From: Mycolicibacter algericus DSM 45454
Lineage (GTDB): Bacteria; Actinomycetota; Actinomycetes; Mycobacteriales; Mycobacteriaceae
Direction of reading: 5' to 3'
NCBI RefSeq assembly: GCF_002086455.1
Contig: NZ_MVHC01000004.1
Span: 1 to 64,000, forward strand
DNA: 64,000 bases
Positions 16,107 through 26,454 of the stretch are shown one piece after another. The position numbers and the translations under genes were made by a program. Position 1 is the stretch's first letter. Every line of letters begins with the position of its first letter. The notes under the pieces were generated by a model. It worked only from the letters and a program-made list of their open reading frames with translations, did not search any database and was not told the origin of the DNA.

Positions 16107-17576
16107 TTATTCCGCAACCGTAGGCGAACAGCGGGTGAATAGCAGATGCCCGTCATCGACTTTGGCGTGCCTGAGCAGTGCTGAGTCCAGCAGATAGTTG
16201 TCGTGCAGCCGCCACGGACGGTGCGAGCCGGCCCGCGGCAGTTGGCTCAACGCGCGCAGTACATAACCGGAGATCTGCGTCACCAGCGGACGGTCCTGCA
16301 CGTGCGGGTCGGGTTCGCCCGGGATGACGGTGTCGAAACCCTGTGAGTCCATGTAGTTGAGCACCCGGCAGACCGACGCCGACACCAAGTCGGCCTTCAA
16401 GGTCCACGACGCGTTGCTGTACCCGACGGTGAAGGCCAGGTTGGGCACGCCGCTGAGCATCATGCCCCGGTAGGCAACCGTGTCGCGCGGGCTGATCGGT
16501 TTGCCGGCGCGGCTGATCTCGGCACCGCCGAACAATCGCAGGTTCAGCCCGGTCGCGGTGACGATGAGTTCCGCCGGCAACTCCTCGCCGGAACCCAACC
16601 GAATCCCGGACGGGGTGAACGTCTCGATCTCGTCGGTGACAACATCGGCGCGCCCGGCGCTGATCGCGGCGAAGAAGTCGCCGTCGGGAGCCAGACACAA
16701 CCGTTGATCCCACGGCTGATAGCTCGGGCCGAAATGCTTGGCGACGTCGAACCCTGCGGGCAGGCGTCGCCGGGCCATCGCCATCAACGTCTTGCGCATG
16801 AAGTTCGGGAAGCGCCGACTCACCTGGTAGACACCGACCTGGCCCACGATGTAGCCCCAACGGTTGGCCCCAGCGGCGACCCGACCCGGCAGCAGCCGGT
16901 TCGCCCAGCGCGCCACCGGATCAACCGAGCGCAGCAGCCCGATATAGCCCGGGGACCGCTGGACCATGGTGACGTGACCCGCCCCGGAGGCGACCAGCGC
17001 CGGCACCAGCGTCACCGCGGTCGCGCCGGAGCCGATCACCGCGATCTTCTTCCCGGCGTAGTCCAGTTCCGTCGGCCAGTGTTGCGGGTGGACGATTGGT
17101 CCGGTGAAGCTCTCGGTGCCCGGGAACTCCGGCGCGTAGGCGTCGTCGTAGTCGTAGTAGCCGCTACAGGCGATCAGGAAGCCGCAGCGCATCTCGATCG
17201 TCTCGCCGTCACGCTCGATGGTCAGCCGCCACGCGGCGTCGGCTTCGCTCCAGTCGGCGGCGACCAGCCGGTGGCCATAGCGGATGCGTTCTGCGATGCC
17301 GCTCTCGGCGACGGTCTCCCGCAAGTAGTTCTTGATCGTTGCGCCATCGGCGATGGTGGTGTCGGCGGTCCACGGTTTGAACCGAAAGGCGAAGGTGAAC
17401 ATGTCGGAGTCCGAACGGACCCCCGGGTAGCGGAACAGATCCCAGGTGCCGCCCAGATCGGCGCGGCGTTCCAGGATGGCGTAGCTCTTCGCCGGGCAGT
17501 GCCGCTGCAGATGCCACGCCGCGCTGATCCCGGAGATCCCCGCGCCGACGACCGCGACGTCGAGGTATTCGGCCAC
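16107..17576 (-). CDS. EthA-type FAD Baeyer-Villiger monooxygenase (copy 2, divergent from ethR)
   Basis: A second 489-residue EthA paralog, the same length as copy 1. It has VAVVGAGISGISAAWHLQ (6-23), LGGTWDLFRYPGVRSDSDMF, IAVIGSGATAVTL and the C-terminal HRPWRLHDNYLLDSALL. It should catalyse NADPH-dependent Baeyer-Villiger or sulfoxidation reactions; the substrate is unknown. It is transcribed divergently from the TetR gene ethR across 81 bp holding TGTCGA repeats, exactly the ethA-ethR arrangement of H37Rv. By position it is the EthR-controlled copy, whereas by sequence copy 1 looks closer to the M. tuberculosis EthA I recall. Confidence 0.9.
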   Translation of the reverse strand: MAEYLDVAVVGAGISGISAAWHLQRHCPAKSYAILERRADLGGTWDLFRYPGVRSDSDMFTFAFRFKPWTADTTIADGATIKNYLRETVAESGIAERIRYGHRLVAADWSEADAAWRLTIERDGETIEMRCGFLIACSGYYDYDDAYAPEFPGTESFTGPIVHPQHWPTELDYAGKKIAVIGSGATAVTLVPALVASGAGHVTMVQRSPGYIGLLRSVDPVARWANRLLPGRVAAGANRWGYIVGQVGVYQVSRRFPNFMRKTLMAMARRRLPAGFDVAKHFGPSYQPWDQRLCLAPDGDFFAAISAGRADVVTDEIETFTPSGIRLGSGEELPAELIVTATGLNLRLFGGAEISRAGKPISPRDTVAYRGMMLSGVPNLAFTVGYSNASWTLKADLVSASVCRVLNYMDSQGFDTVIPGEPDPHVQDRPLVTQISGYVLRALSQLPRAGSHRPWRLHDNYLLDSALLRHAKVDDGHLLFTRCSPTVAE

Positions 17577-17613
17577 GGGCGATTAGCGTAGTCAACGGAC
17601 CGGCCGCAAGCTC

Positions 17614-17640
17614 TCGACAGAGTGTCGATTTTCTCGACAC
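17614..17640. promoter_or_regulatory. EthR-type operator between ethA copy 2 and ethR
   Basis: Overlapping inverted repeats: TCGACA-GAG-TGTCGA (17614-17628) and GTGTCGA-TTTTC-TCGACAC (17622-17640). TGTCGA repeats also occur in the M. tuberculosis EthR operator, where several EthR dimers bind cooperatively. The site lies 38 bp upstream of ethA copy 2 and 18 bp upstream of ethR, so it could control both. Confidence 0.75.
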
Positions 17641-17657
17641 CGTGTAGACTATCGGTC

Positions 17658-18296
17658 GTGACCCCGCTTGGCTCCACGCGATCCCGCAGCCGCCGTTCGA
17701 CCCGGCCGTCCGGCGACGACCGGGAGCGGGCGATCCTGACCACGGCCGAACGACTCCTCGAGCAACGGCCGCTGGCCGAGATCTCCGTGGACGACCTGGC
17801 CAAGGGTGCCGGCATCTCGCGGCCCACGTTCTACTTCTATTTCAAATCCAAGGACGCCGTGCTGCTCTCGTTGCTGGAGCCACTCATCGCGGCCGCCGAC
17901 GAGAACTTCGTCGGGGCGGTGCAGCGGCTGCCCAGCGACCCGCGACGGATCTGGCGCAGTGGCATCAAGGCGTTCTTCATCGCGTTCAGCTCGCATCGCG
18001 CGATCGCCCGCGCCGGCACCGAAGCGCTGGCCACCAGTCCCGAGTTCAAGGCGATGTGGAATGGGTTCATGCAGCGATGGATTCAACAGACCGCGGCGAT
18101 GATCACCGCCGAGCGCGATCGCGGCGCGGCGCCACACACCATCCCCGCGCTGGACCTGGCGACGTCGCTGAATCAGATGAACGAGCGCACGATGATGGCC
18201 GCCCTGATCGCCGAAGAACCGTCGGTCGCCCATGATCGGGTGGTCGACACGCTGACACACATCTGGGTCAGCAGCATCTACGGCGAAGCGCTGTAA
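17658..18296 (+). CDS. ethR: TetR-family repressor EthR
   Basis: A 212-residue TetR repressor. Its DNA-binding domain matches M. tuberculosis EthR (Rv3855) closely: RPSGDDRERAILTTAERLLE, SVDDLAKGAGISRPTFYFYF and KSKDAVLLSLLEPL in the first 80 residues. The C terminus is also shared (ERDRGAAPHTIPALDLATSL, VVDTLTHIWVSSIYGEAL). The ligand pocket region is more divergent. The GTG at 17658 gives a length close to EthR (216 aa); the ATG at 17622 would sit inside the operator and is rejected. It is divergent from ethA copy 2 and probably represses it and itself. Confidence 0.92.
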   Translation: MTPLGSTRSRSRRSTRPSGDDRERAILTTAERLLEQRPLAEISVDDLAKGAGISRPTFYFYFKSKDAVLLSLLEPLIAAADENFVGAVQRLPSDPRRIWRSGIKAFFIAFSSHRAIARAGTEALATSPEFKAMWNGFMQRWIQQTAAMITAERDRGAAPHTIPALDLATSLNQMNERTMMAALIAEEPSVAHDRVVDTLTHIWVSSIYGEAL

Positions 18297-18308
18297 CGAC
18301 TTTCCTCC

Positions 18309-18740
18309 TCAGAACTCGCCGACACCGAAACCGGCCAGCAGCACCGCGAAACCGCCGATCTCACCGATGATGAGCAAGACCATGCCCACCTTCAGCAGCG
18401 GGCCGGCCTTCTCGAACTGGTTGGTGGTGTCACGCAAGGCGCCGTGCAGCATGTAGCTGGCGATCGCGGTGACGAAGAAGTACACCATCACCATCGACGC
18501 GGTCATGTTCACCCAGGTGGGCCAGCCGCTGAGCTCGACGAACACCGCGACCAGCAGCGTAGCGAAGGAGTACAGCAGCGCCGCCCGGTGGGCGATGTCG
18601 ACGTAGATGTGCGCCTGGTGATTCTCCGAGGTGACGATCTGTTGGTACTTCCAGACCCCCAGCAGCAGCGCCAGCAGGAAGATCAGGCCGGCCGCCAGCA
18701 GGGTCACCTTGGTGTCGATACCCAGCGTCACCACATCCAC
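18309..18740 (-). CDS. Conserved integral membrane protein, four helices
   Basis: A 143-residue membrane protein of unknown function with four predicted helices: TLLAAGLIFLLALLLGVWKY (about 13-32), AALLYSFATLLVAVFVEL, NMTASMVMVYFFVTAIASYM and KVGMVLLIIGEIGGFAVLLA. A conserved-looking HQAHIYVDIAHRAALLYS loop with several His lies between helices 1 and 2. It converges on ethR with a 12-bp gap and is divergent from the LLM oxidoreductase. No family can be named with confidence. Confidence 0.75.
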   Translation of the reverse strand: MDVVTLGIDTKVTLLAAGLIFLLALLLGVWKYQQIVTSENHQAHIYVDIAHRAALLYSFATLLVAVFVELSGWPTWVNMTASMVMVYFFVTAIASYMLHGALRDTTNQFEKAGPLLKVGMVLLIIGEIGGFAVLLAGFGVGEF

Positions 18741-18858
18741 AGTGGCGAGCCTATCGGGCGCCGCGTTTCATCCGCCGACCAGACGTGAAAGCCCCCAAGT
18801 CGGGCCGTCGGTGGGCGCTTTCGTGTCTGGTCGCCGAGTAGGCACTAACGTCGGCGGG

Positions 18859-19722
18859 ATGCGCTTCGCGTTCAAGACCTCCCCGCAGAACACCAGCTGG
18901 GCCGACATGCTGGCGGTCTGGCAGGCCGCCGACGACATCGACGTCTACGAGTCAGGCTGGACCTTCGACCATTTCTACCCGATCTTCACCGATTCGACCG
19001 GGCCGTGCCTGGAGGGCTGGACGACGCTGACCGCGCTGGCGCAGGCCACCACCCGGCTGCGGCTGGGCACCTTGGTCACCGGCATCCACTATCGCCATCC
19101 CGCCGTATTGGCCAATATGGCCGCCGCGCTCGACATCATCTCCGGGGGCCGGCTGGAGTTGGGCATCGGCGCCGGCTGGAACGAGGAGGAGTCCGGCGCC
19201 TACGGGATCGAGCTGGGCACCATCCGCGAGCGCTTCGATCGCTTCGAGGAGGCGTGTGAAGTCCTGGTCAGCCTGCTGAGCAAGGAGACGACGGACTTCC
19301 AGGGCGACTACTACCAGCTGGCCGCGGCCCGCAACGAGCCGAAGGGCCCGCAGCGTCCACACCCGCCGATCTGTATCGGCGGCAGCGGCGAGAAGCGCAC
19401 CCTGAAGATCACTGCGCGCTACGCCCAACACTGGAACTTCGTCGGCGGCACGCCGGCCGAATTCGCCCGCAAACGTGACGTCTTGGCCGGCCACTGCGCT
19501 GACATCGGCCGCGACGCAGCCGAGATCACGCTGTCGGCGCACGTGCGCCTGGACCCCGGTCATGACTACCGCAAAGTCATCGATGACGCCGCGGCACTCG
19601 GCGCCGAAGGGCTGGATCTGGCGATCGTCTATCTGCCGGTGCCCTACGACCCGGCGGTGCTGGAACCCCTCGCCGAGGCGGTCCGCGATTCGGGCCTCTG
19701 GGCCCCGATCACGTCGGGCTAA
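18859..19722 (+). CDS. LLM-class F420-dependent oxidoreductase
   Basis: A 287-residue luciferase-like monooxygenase/F420-dependent oxidoreductase with a TIM-barrel core. Motifs are SGWTFDHFYPIF near residue 35, RLRLGTLVTGIHYRHPAVLANM, GRLELGIGAGWNEEESGAYG and PPICIGGSGEKRTLKI. In this class, reduced F420 or FMN transfers hydride to small organic substrates; the substrate here is unknown. The ATG at 18859 (MRFAFKTSPQN) follows GGCGGG; the longer upstream frame is not coding. It stands alone between the membrane protein and the gltBD block. Confidence 0.85.
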   Translation: MRFAFKTSPQNTSWADMLAVWQAADDIDVYESGWTFDHFYPIFTDSTGPCLEGWTTLTALAQATTRLRLGTLVTGIHYRHPAVLANMAAALDIISGGRLELGIGAGWNEEESGAYGIELGTIRERFDRFEEACEVLVSLLSKETTDFQGDYYQLAAARNEPKGPQRPHPPICIGGSGEKRTLKITARYAQHWNFVGGTPAEFARKRDVLAGHCADIGRDAAEITLSAHVRLDPGHDYRKVIDDAAALGAEGLDLAIVYLPVPYDPAVLEPLAEAVRDSGLWAPITSG

Positions 19723-19771
19723 CGACCAGCAAACTTTCTGGGGCCCAGTACACCCGGCTCAGCCCGGACGC

Positions 19772-19963
19772 CTACGTCGCGTAGCGCAGCAACTCGTCGG
19801 CGGTGATGAGACGCTCGTGCTTGGCCGGGAACTCCCGGCTCCTGCGCGGATAGCGCAGCAGTGACCAGGCCATTCGGCCCATCCGGTATCGATATATCGG
19901 GTTAATGTACACGGTGATGAACCCCCGCCCCGGCTTGGACCAGATTGGAATAACGCGGACCAT
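19772..19963 (-). CDS. Small basic protein (possibly Rv3857c-like)
   Basis: A 63-residue ORF starting MVRVIPIWSKPGRGF at ATG 19963. It is rich in Arg and Tyr (VYINPIYRYRMGRMAWSLLRYPRR) and ends ADELLRYAT. There is no clear membrane helix. A small gene annotated as a possible membrane protein (Rv3857c, about 65 aa) lies next to gltD in H37Rv, and I believe this is its counterpart from size and place. Function is unknown. Confidence 0.55.
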   Translation of the reverse strand: MVRVIPIWSKPGRGFITVYINPIYRYRMGRMAWSLLRYPRRSREFPAKHERLITADELLRYAT

Positions 19964-20121
19964 GTTAACACAGCGGTTAACGCGATGCCCATTGCCGACC
20001 ATTAGACACCGGGGCCATGGCAAACACGACGCGACGCGCCGAATTGTGTTGCATTTGTTGTAATCGGGGCGCAAGTTGCTAAAGGGGTAGAAATCAGTGT
20101 GCCGGCGCCGGTCGCACGGCC

Positions 20122-21573
20122 CTACCGGATCGGCGCCATCGTCGGCGTGACCGGGGCCGGCAAGGCGGTCTTGCCCATCAGATACCGGTCCGCGCCGGCG
20201 GCGGCGGCCCGGCCCTCGGCGATCGCCCAGACGATCAGCGACTGGCCGCGTCCCATGTCCCCGGCGACGTAGACCCCCGGCACGCCGGTCGCGAAGTCCG
20301 CATCGCGGGCCACGGTTCCGCGGCCGGTGAACTCCACGCCCAGGTCGGTCAGCAACGCCGACCGTTCCGGGCCGACGAACCCCATCGCCAGCAGCACCAG
20401 GTCGGCCTCGAGTTCGAAGTCGGTGCCGTCCACCTTCTCGAAACCCCCGTTGCGCCGCCGCACCTCGTGGGCCCGCAGCCCGGTGACGTGCCCGTCTCGG
20501 CCGATGAACTCCTCGGTGTTGACCGAGAACACCCGGTCACCGCCCTCCTCGTGCGCCGCCGAGGTCCGCATGATCAGCGGGTACATCGGCCACGGCGTGG
20601 ACGGGTCCCGAGTCTCCGGCGGGCGCGGCATGATCTCGAACTGGTGCACGCAAGTGCCGCCCTGGCGGTGCACGGTGCCCAGGCAGTCGGCGCCGGTGTC
20701 GCCACCGCCGATGATGACCACCTTCTTGCCGTGCGCTGTGATCGGCGGCTCGGACAGATCACCGGCCTGTACCCGGTTCGCCCACGGCAAGTACTCCATC
20801 GCCTGGTGGATCCCGTCGAGTTCCCGGCCGGGGATCGGCAGATCGCGCCACGCGGTGGCCCCACCGGCCAGCACGACGGCGTCGAAGTCGCTGCGTAGTT
20901 GATCGGCCGTGACATCCACGCCGACGTTCACGCCCGCCCGGAACACCGTGCCCTCGGCGGCCATCTGAGCCAGCCGCCGGTCGACGATGCGCTTCTCCAT
21001 CTTGAATTCCGGTATGCCGTAACGCAGCAGTCCTCCGATGCGGTCATCACGCTCGTAGACTGTCACCGCGTGCCCGGCCCGGGTGAGTTGCTGGGCGGCG
21101 GCCAGCCCGGCCGGCCCGGAGCCCACCACCGCCACCGACTTGCCGGTCATCTTCGACGGCCGGATCGGCTCCGCCCAGCCTTGCATGAAGCCACGCTCGA
21201 CGATCTCGTACTCGACCTGCTTGATCGTCACGGGCGGCTGGTTGATGCCCAGCACGCAGGCCGGCTCACACGGCGCGGGACAGAGCCGCCCGGTGAAGTC
21301 GGGGAAGTTGTTGGTGGCGTGCAGCCGGTCGAACGCCTCGCGCCAGCGCCCGGTGCGGACCAAGTCGTTCCATTCCGGGATCAGGTTGCCCAGCGGACAT
21401 CCGGTGTGACAGAACGGGACTCCGCAGTCCATGCAGCGGCCCGCCTGTTCGCGCAGCGTGTCCTCGGCGAACTCCTGATACACCTCGTTCCAGTCGCCCA
21501 CCCGCTCGGAGACCGGCCGGCGCAACGGCAGGATGCGCTGGGTGTGGGTGAGAAATCCCTTCGGGTCAGCCAT
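20122..21573 (-). CDS. gltD: Glutamate synthase small subunit GltD
   Basis: The beta subunit of NADPH-GOGAT: it takes electrons from NADPH through FAD and 4Fe-4S clusters to the large subunit. The 483-residue product has the N-terminal cluster cysteines ([19 protein letters not shown] near residue 47 and [13 protein letters not shown] near 95). The FAD motif [18 protein letters not shown] is near 148, and the NADPH motif [15 protein letters not shown] is near 290. The ATG at 21573 ([12 protein letters not shown]) overlaps the end of gltB by 8 bp, which indicates translational coupling; the longer frame upstream is rejected. It matches Rv3858c (488 aa). Confidence 0.95.
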   Translation of the reverse strand: MADPKGFLTHTQRILPLRRPVSERVGDWNEVYQEFAEDTLREQAGRCMDCGVPFCHTGCPLGNLIPEWNDLVRTGRWREAFDRLHATNNFPDFTGRLCPAPCEPACVLGINQPPVTIKQVEYEIVERGFMQGWAEPIRPSKMTGKSVAVVGSGPAGLAAAQQLTRAGHAVTVYERDDRIGGLLRYGIPEFKMEKRIVDRRLAQMAAEGTVFRAGVNVGVDVTADQLRSDFDAVVLAGGATAWRDLPIPGRELDGIHQAMEYLPWANRVQAGDLSEPPITAHGKKVVIIGGGDTGADCLGTVHRQGGTCVHQFEIMPRPPETRDPSTPWPMYPLIMRTSAAHEEGGDRVFSVNTEEFIGRDGHVTGLRAHEVRRRNGGFEKVDGTDFELEADLVLLAMGFVGPERSALLTDLGVEFTGRGTVARDADFATGVPGVYVAGDMGRGQSLIVWAIAEGRAAAAGADRYLMGKTALPAPVTPTMAPIR

Positions 21574-24500
21574 GTGCTGCCGCCATGATCGCCTCATTCG
21601 GGTCGGTGCCGCTCGCCTTCGCCTCGGCCACCGCTGCAAGCACCCTTCGGTAATCGCGCGGCATCACCTTGACGAAGTGGCGACGGTGGTTCGGCCAGTC
21701 GGCCAGGATGGCCCGTGCGGGCGCGGAGTCGGTTGCCTCGGCGTGGGCGGCCAGGATCCCGCGCAGCCAGCTGACGTCGTCGGCGTCGAAGTCACCGAAG
21801 GCGTCCAATTCGACCATCTCGGTGTTGAGCCTGCCCGGCAGTTGTGCATCCGGGTCGTAGACGTAGGCGACGCCGCCGGACATCCCGGCGGCGAAGTTGC
21901 GTCCGGTGCTGCCCAGCACCACCACCTTCCCGCCGGTCATGTATTCGCAGCCGTGGTCGCCGACACCCTCGACAACGGCATGTGCCCCGGAGTTGCGGAC
22001 CGCGAACCGTTCACCGACCACTCCCCGCAAAAACACCTCACCGCTGGTGGCGCCGAACAGGATCACGTTGCCGCCGATGATGTTGTCCTCCGCGACGTAC
22101 CCGTCGGGCGCGTCGGTCGGCGGCCGGACCACGATCCGGCCACCGGAGAGGCCCTTGCCGACATAGTCGTTGGCGTCGCCGAAGACCCGCAGCGTGATCC
22201 CGGGCGGCAGGAAGGCACCGAAGCTGTTGCCGGCAGATCCGGTGAAGGTGATGTCGATGGTGTCCGCGGGCAGGCCTTTGGCGCCATAGGCTTTGGTGAC
22301 CTGGTTCCCGAGCATGGTGCCGACGGTCCGGTTGACGTTGGAGATCTTGCTGGTGAACCGGACCGGGGTGCCGGAGTCGAGTGCTTCGCGGCTCATCACG
22401 ATCAACTGCTGATCCAGCGCCTTCTCCAGGCCGTGATCCTGGCCGGAGCTGCAGTACAGGTCCTGGTTCATGAAGGCCGACTCCGGCTCGTGCAGCACCG
22501 GTGTGAGGTCGAGCTTGTGGGCCTTCCAGTGCGCCCGCGCCAACGTGGTGTCCAGGGCGTTGACCTGCCCGACCGCTTCATTGATGGTGCGGAACCCCAG
22601 CGCCGCAAGGTATTCGCGGACCTCTTCGGCGATGAACCAGAAGAAGTTCTCGACGAATTCCGGCCGCCCGGTGAAGCGGCTGCGCAGCTCCGGGTTCTGA
22701 GTGGCCACCCCGACCGGGCAGGTGTCCAGGTGGCAGACCCGCATCATGATGCAGCCCGAGACCACCAATGGCGCGGTGGCGAAACCGAACTCCTCGGCGC
22801 CCAGCAGCGCGGCGATGACCACGTCGCGGCCGGTCTTGAGCTGTCCGTCCACCTGCACCACGATCCGGTCCCGAAGACCGTTGAGCAGCAACGTCTGCTG
22901 AGTCTCGGCCAGGCCCAACTCCCACGGCGCCCCCGCGTGCTTGAGCGAGGTGAGCGGCGCCGCGCCGGTGCCGCCGTCGTGGCCGGAGATCAGCACCACG
23001 TCGGCGTGCGCCTTGGACACCCCGGCCGCCACCGTCCCGACGCCGTTCTCCGCGACCAGTTTGACGTGGATACGGGCCTCCGGGTTGGCGTTCTTCAGAT
23101 CGTGGATCAGCTGCTTGAGGTCTTCAATGGAGTAGATGTCGTGGTGCGGTGGTGGCGAGATCAACCCGACGCCGGGGGTGGCGTGGCGGACCTCGGCGAT
23201 CCACGGATACACCTTGTTGCCCGGAAGCTGGCCGCCCTCACCGGGTTTGGCCCCTTGCGCGATCTTGATCTGCAGATCGGTGCAGTTGACCAGGTAGTCG
23301 CTGGTGACGCCGAACCGGCCGGAGGCGACCTGCTTGATCGCGCTGCGCCGCCAGTCGCCATTCTCGTCTGGCAGGTAGCGCCCGGCGTGTTCGCCGCCCT
23401 CGCCGCAGTTCGACCTGCCGCCGATCCGGTTCATCGCGATCGCCAGCGTCTCGTGGGCTTCGGCGGAGATCGAACCGTAGCTCATCGCCCCGGTTGAAAA
23501 CCGTTTGACGATCTCGGTGGCCGGCTCGACCTCCTCGATCGGAACCGGTGGCCGATCCCCGATTTTGAACTTCAGCAGGCCCCGCAGGGTGGCCAGCCGC
23601 TCACTCTGATCATCGACCAGCGCGGTGTACTCCTTGAATACCTCGTACTGGCCGGTGCGGGTGGAGTGCTGCAGCTTGAACACCGTTTCGGGGTTGAACA
23701 GGTGGTACTCCCCCTCCCGGCGCCACTGGTACTCACCACCAACCGGCAACTCGCGGTGGGCACGCTCCTCGGGACGGTCCAGGTAGGCCAGCGCGTGGCG
23801 GCTGGCCACGTCGGCGGCGACGTCGTCGAGCGTGATGCCGCCGATCGGGCAGTACAGACCGGCGAAGTACTCGTCGAGGATGTCTTGGGAGATGCCGACG
23901 GGCTGGAACAGTTGTGCGCCGGTGTAGGACGCCCGCGTGGAGATACCCATCTTGGACATCACCTTCAGCACACCCTTGCCGGCCGCCTTGGCGTAGTTGG
24001 CCAATGCCTTGCCCCGCTCGATACCGTCGATCAGTCCCCGGTCGAGCATGTCCTCGACGGACTCGAAGGCCAGGTAGGGGTTGACGGCGGCGGCGCCGAA
24101 GCCGATCAGCGCCGCGATGTGGTGCACCTCGCGGGCGTCGCCGGACTCCACCACCAGGCCCACCTTGGTGCGGGTGCGTTCGGCGACCAGATGGTGGTGC
24201 ACCGCGGCGGTGGCCAGCAACGACGGGATGGGCGCCAGCGTCTCGTCGGACTCCCGATCGGAGATCACCAGGAAGCTGGCGCCGTCGTCGATCGCCGCCG
24301 ACGCCCGGGCGCATACCTGCTGCAGCGCTGCGCGCAGCCCGGCCCCGCCCTCGGCCACCGGGTACAGGCAACTGATCACCGCCGCCGACAGGCCGTGCGG
24401 GCCGCGGTTCCCGATCCGCTGATCCGGGTCCAGTTTCAGCAGCTTCGCGAGGTCCTGGTTGCTCAGAATCGGCTGGGGCAGCACGATCTGGTGCCAGGTG

Positions 24501-26188
24501 GGCGCTTCGGTGTTGAGCAGATCACCCTCCGGTCCGAGGGCGCCCTGCAGGCTGGTGATCACCTCTTCGCGGATGGCGTCCAACGGTGGATTGGTGACCT
24601 GGGCGAACAACTGCTGAAAGTAGTCGTAGAGCAACCGGGGCCGCGCCGAGAGCACCGCCACCGGGGTGTCGGTGCCCATCGACCCGATCGGCTCGGCGCC
24701 GGAGCGGGCCATCGGGGCGAGCAGCAGGTTGAGTTCTTCGTAGGTGTATCCGAATACCAGCTGGCGCAACAGCACCCGGTGGTGCTCCATGCGGGGCGCG
24801 TCACCGGGCGGCAGTTCGTCGATGCCGATCAGCGCCTCGTCGATCCACTGCCGGTAGGGGCGCTCGGCCGCCAGCGTCGATTTGATCTCCTGATCGGAGA
24901 TGATCCGTCCGGCGGCGGTGTCCACCAAGAACATCCGGCCGGGCTGCAGCCGTTGCCGGTGCACCACGGTGGCGGGATCCAGGTCGAGCACTCCGGCCTC
25001 GGACGCCATCACCACCAGCCCGTCGTCGGTGACCCAGATCCTCGACGGCCGCAGCCCGTTGCGGTCCAGCACCGCACCCACCAGGGTCCCGTCGGTGAAG
25101 GTCATCGAGGCCGGGCCGTCCCAGGGCTCCATGAGCGAATCGTGGTATTCGTAGAACGCGCGGGTGGCGGCGTCCATGCTCTCGTGCCGCTCCCAGGCCT
25201 CCGGGATCATCATCAGCACCGCATGCGGCAGGCTGCGGCCCCCCAGGTGCAGCAGTTCGAGCACCTCGTCGAACCGGGCGGTATCGGAGGCACCCGGAGT
25301 GCAGACCGGGAACAGCTTGGTGGCGCTGTTGTGGGCTCCGCCAGCGCCTTCCGCTCCCGCAGCGCCGAAGACCTCGGTCCGGATCAGCGCCTCCCGGGCC
25401 CGCATCCAGTTCTCGTTGCCGGTGACGGTGTTGATCTCGCCGTTGTGCGCGATGCGCCGGAACGGGTGCGCCAGCGGCCACGACGGAAACGTGTTGGTGG
25501 AAAACCGGGAGTGCACGATACCCAGCGCACTGTGCAGCCGCCCGTCGGCCAGGTCGGGATAGAAGGCCTTGAGCTGCGGCGTGGTCAACATGCCCTTGTA
25601 AACCATCGTCCGGCCGGAAAGGCTTGGGAAATAGATGGTCTCGCGCCCCGGGCCGTCCTGTCCGGGCCCCTTGTTACCCAACTCGTGCTCGGCGCGTTTG
25701 CGCACCACGTAGGCGCGTCGCTCCAGCTCCATGCCGGAGGCCCCGGCGATGAACAGCTGGCGGAAGGTGGGCATCGCGTCACGAGCCAACGCGCCCAGCG
25801 ACGAGTCGTCGGTCGGCACGTCGCGCCAGCCAAGTACCTGCAACCCTTCGGCTTCGACGATCTTCTCCAGGCCGGCGCAGGCGGCCGCCGCGTCTTTGGC
25901 CGACTGCGGCAGGAAAGCGATGCCGGTGGCGTAGTCGCCTTCGGCCGGCAGGTCGAAATCGGTGACCGCACGCAGGAACTGGTCGGGAACCTGGATCAGG
26001 ATGCCGGCGCCGTCACCGCTGTGCGGTTCGGCTCCGGCGGCGCCGCGGTGCTCGAGGTTGAGCAGCGCGGTGATCGCCTTGTCGACGATGTCGCGACTAC
26101 GTCGGCCGTGAATGTCGACGACCATGGCCACACCGCACGCGTCGTGTTCGAACGCGGGGTTGTAGAGCCCGGCCCGGGAGGGTGTCAT
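21566..26188 (-). CDS. gltB: Glutamate synthase large subunit GltB
   Basis: The alpha subunit of GOGAT: glutamine plus 2-oxoglutarate gives two glutamates. The start at 26188 ([19 protein letters not shown]) matches the M. tuberculosis start and gives 1540 residues; an in-frame ATG at 26233 would add 15. Removal of a 17-residue propeptide would expose catalytic Cys18 of the Ntn amidotransferase domain (to about 430). The central domain and FMN synthase domain (about 830-1210) follow, with the 3Fe-4S cysteines in [20 protein letters not shown]. The C-terminal Gly-rich GXGXG beta-helix has [10 protein letters not shown] and GGRIVVRPP. It forms an operon with gltD and is divergent from a glutamine synthetase. 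Confidence 0.95.
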   Translation of the reverse strand: MTPSRAGLYNPAFEHDACGVAMVVDIHGRRSRDIVDKAITALLNLEHRGAAGAEPHSGDGAGILIQVPDQFLRAVTDFDLPAEGDYATGIAFLPQSAKDAAAACAGLEKIVEAEGLQVLGWRDVPTDDSSLGALARDAMPTFRQLFIAGASGMELERRAYVVRKRAEHELGNKGPGQDGPGRETIYFPSLSGRTMVYKGMLTTPQLKAFYPDLADGRLHSALGIVHSRFSTNTFPSWPLAHPFRRIAHNGEINTVTGNENWMRAREALIRTEVFGAAGAEGAGGAHNSATKLFPVCTPGASDTARFDEVLELLHLGGRSLPHAVLMMIPEAWERHESMDAATRAFYEYHDSLMEPWDGPASMTFTDGTLVGAVLDRNGLRPSRIWVTDDGLVVMASEAGVLDLDPATVVHRQRLQPGRMFLVDTAAGRIISDQEIKSTLAAERPYRQWIDEALIGIDELPPGDAPRMEHHRVLLRQLVFGYTYEELNLLLAPMARSGAEPIGSMGTDTPVAVLSARPRLLYDYFQQLFAQVTNPPLDAIREEVITSLQGALGPEGDLLNTEAPTWHQIVLPQPILSNQDLAKLLKLDPDQRIGNRGPHGLSAAVISCLYPVAEGGAGLRAALQQVCARASAAIDDGASFLVISDRESDETLAPIPSLLATAAVHHHLVAERTRTKVGLVVESGDAREVHHIAALIGFGAAAVNPYLAFESVEDMLDRGLIDGIERGKALANYAKAAGKGVLKVMSKMGISTRASYTGAQLFQPVGISQDILDEYFAGLYCPIGGITLDDVAADVASRHALAYLDRPEERAHRELPVGGEYQWRREGEYHLFNPETVFKLQHSTRTGQYEVFKEYTALVDDQSERLATLRGLLKFKIGDRPPVPIEEVEPATEIVKRFSTGAMSYGSISAEAHETLAIAMNRIGGRSNCGEGGEHAGRYLPDENGDWRRSAIKQVASGRFGVTSDYLVNCTDLQIKIAQGAKPGEGGQLPGNKVYPWIAEVRHATPGVGLISPPPHHDIYSIEDLKQLIHDLKNANPEARIHVKLVAENGVGTVAAGVSKAHADVVLISGHDGGTGAAPLTSLKHAGAPWELGLAETQQTLLLNGLRDRIVVQVDGQLKTGRDVVIAALLGAEEFGFATAPLVVSGCIMMRVCHLDTCPVGVATQNPELRSRFTGRPEFVENFFWFIAEEVREYLAALGFRTINEAVGQVNALDTTLARAHWKAHKLDLTPVLHEPESAFMNQDLYCSSGQDHGLEKALDQQLIVMSREALDSGTPVRFTSKISNVNRTVGTMLGNQVTKAYGAKGLPADTIDITFTGSAGNSFGAFLPPGITLRVFGDANDYVGKGLSGGRIVVRPPTDAPDGYVAEDNIIGGNVILFGATSGEVFLRGVVGERFAVRNSGAHAVVEGVGDHGCEYMTGGKVVVLGSTGRNFAAGMSGGVAYVYDPDAQLPGRLNTEMVELDAFGDFDADDVSWLRGILAAHAEATDSAPARAILADWPNHRRHFVKVMPRDYRRVLAAVAEAKASGTDPNEAIMAAAHG

Positions 26189-26370
26189 CACCACCTGATC
26201 CTTCGCACTTTCCGGAGTCGACTCGTCTGACATCGACGAGCGCTCGAGAGGATTGGTCCGTGCGACATTGAACGGCGGTCCGCCTGAAATTCTTCACAGG
26301 CAACGTCACGATATACCCCGACCAGCGTCGCGTGCCACCTGCTGGACAAATGATCGACCGGCAGCGTTGT

Positions 26371-26386
26371 GTTACCTGGACGCAAT
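26371..26386 (+). promoter_or_regulatory. Possible GlnR half-box upstream of the glutamine synthetase gene
   Basis: GTTAC at 26371-26375, six bases, then GCAAT at 26382-26386. This resembles the actinobacterial GlnR pattern gTnAc-n6-GaAAc. The second element is degenerate and no clear third element is visible, so it is only a candidate. It lies 69 bp before the glnA start in the gltB-glnA divergent region. Confidence 0.25.
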
Positions 26387-26454
26387 ATCCGGATGATGTC
26401 CAGGAAATGTGGGCTGCCTATCGTCTGGCTGGCCGCACGCAAAGGAGATCCGGG

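Noticed and set aside
23666-26230. 854-aa + strand ORF opposite gltB
   Set aside because: Antisense to a conserved GltB domain, without recognisable motifs; high-GC codon bias creates such frames.
26338-26454. Upstream in-frame extension of the glutamine synthetase
   Set aside because: The GlnA1 family N terminus begins at [12 protein letters not shown] and AAAGGAG precedes that ATG.
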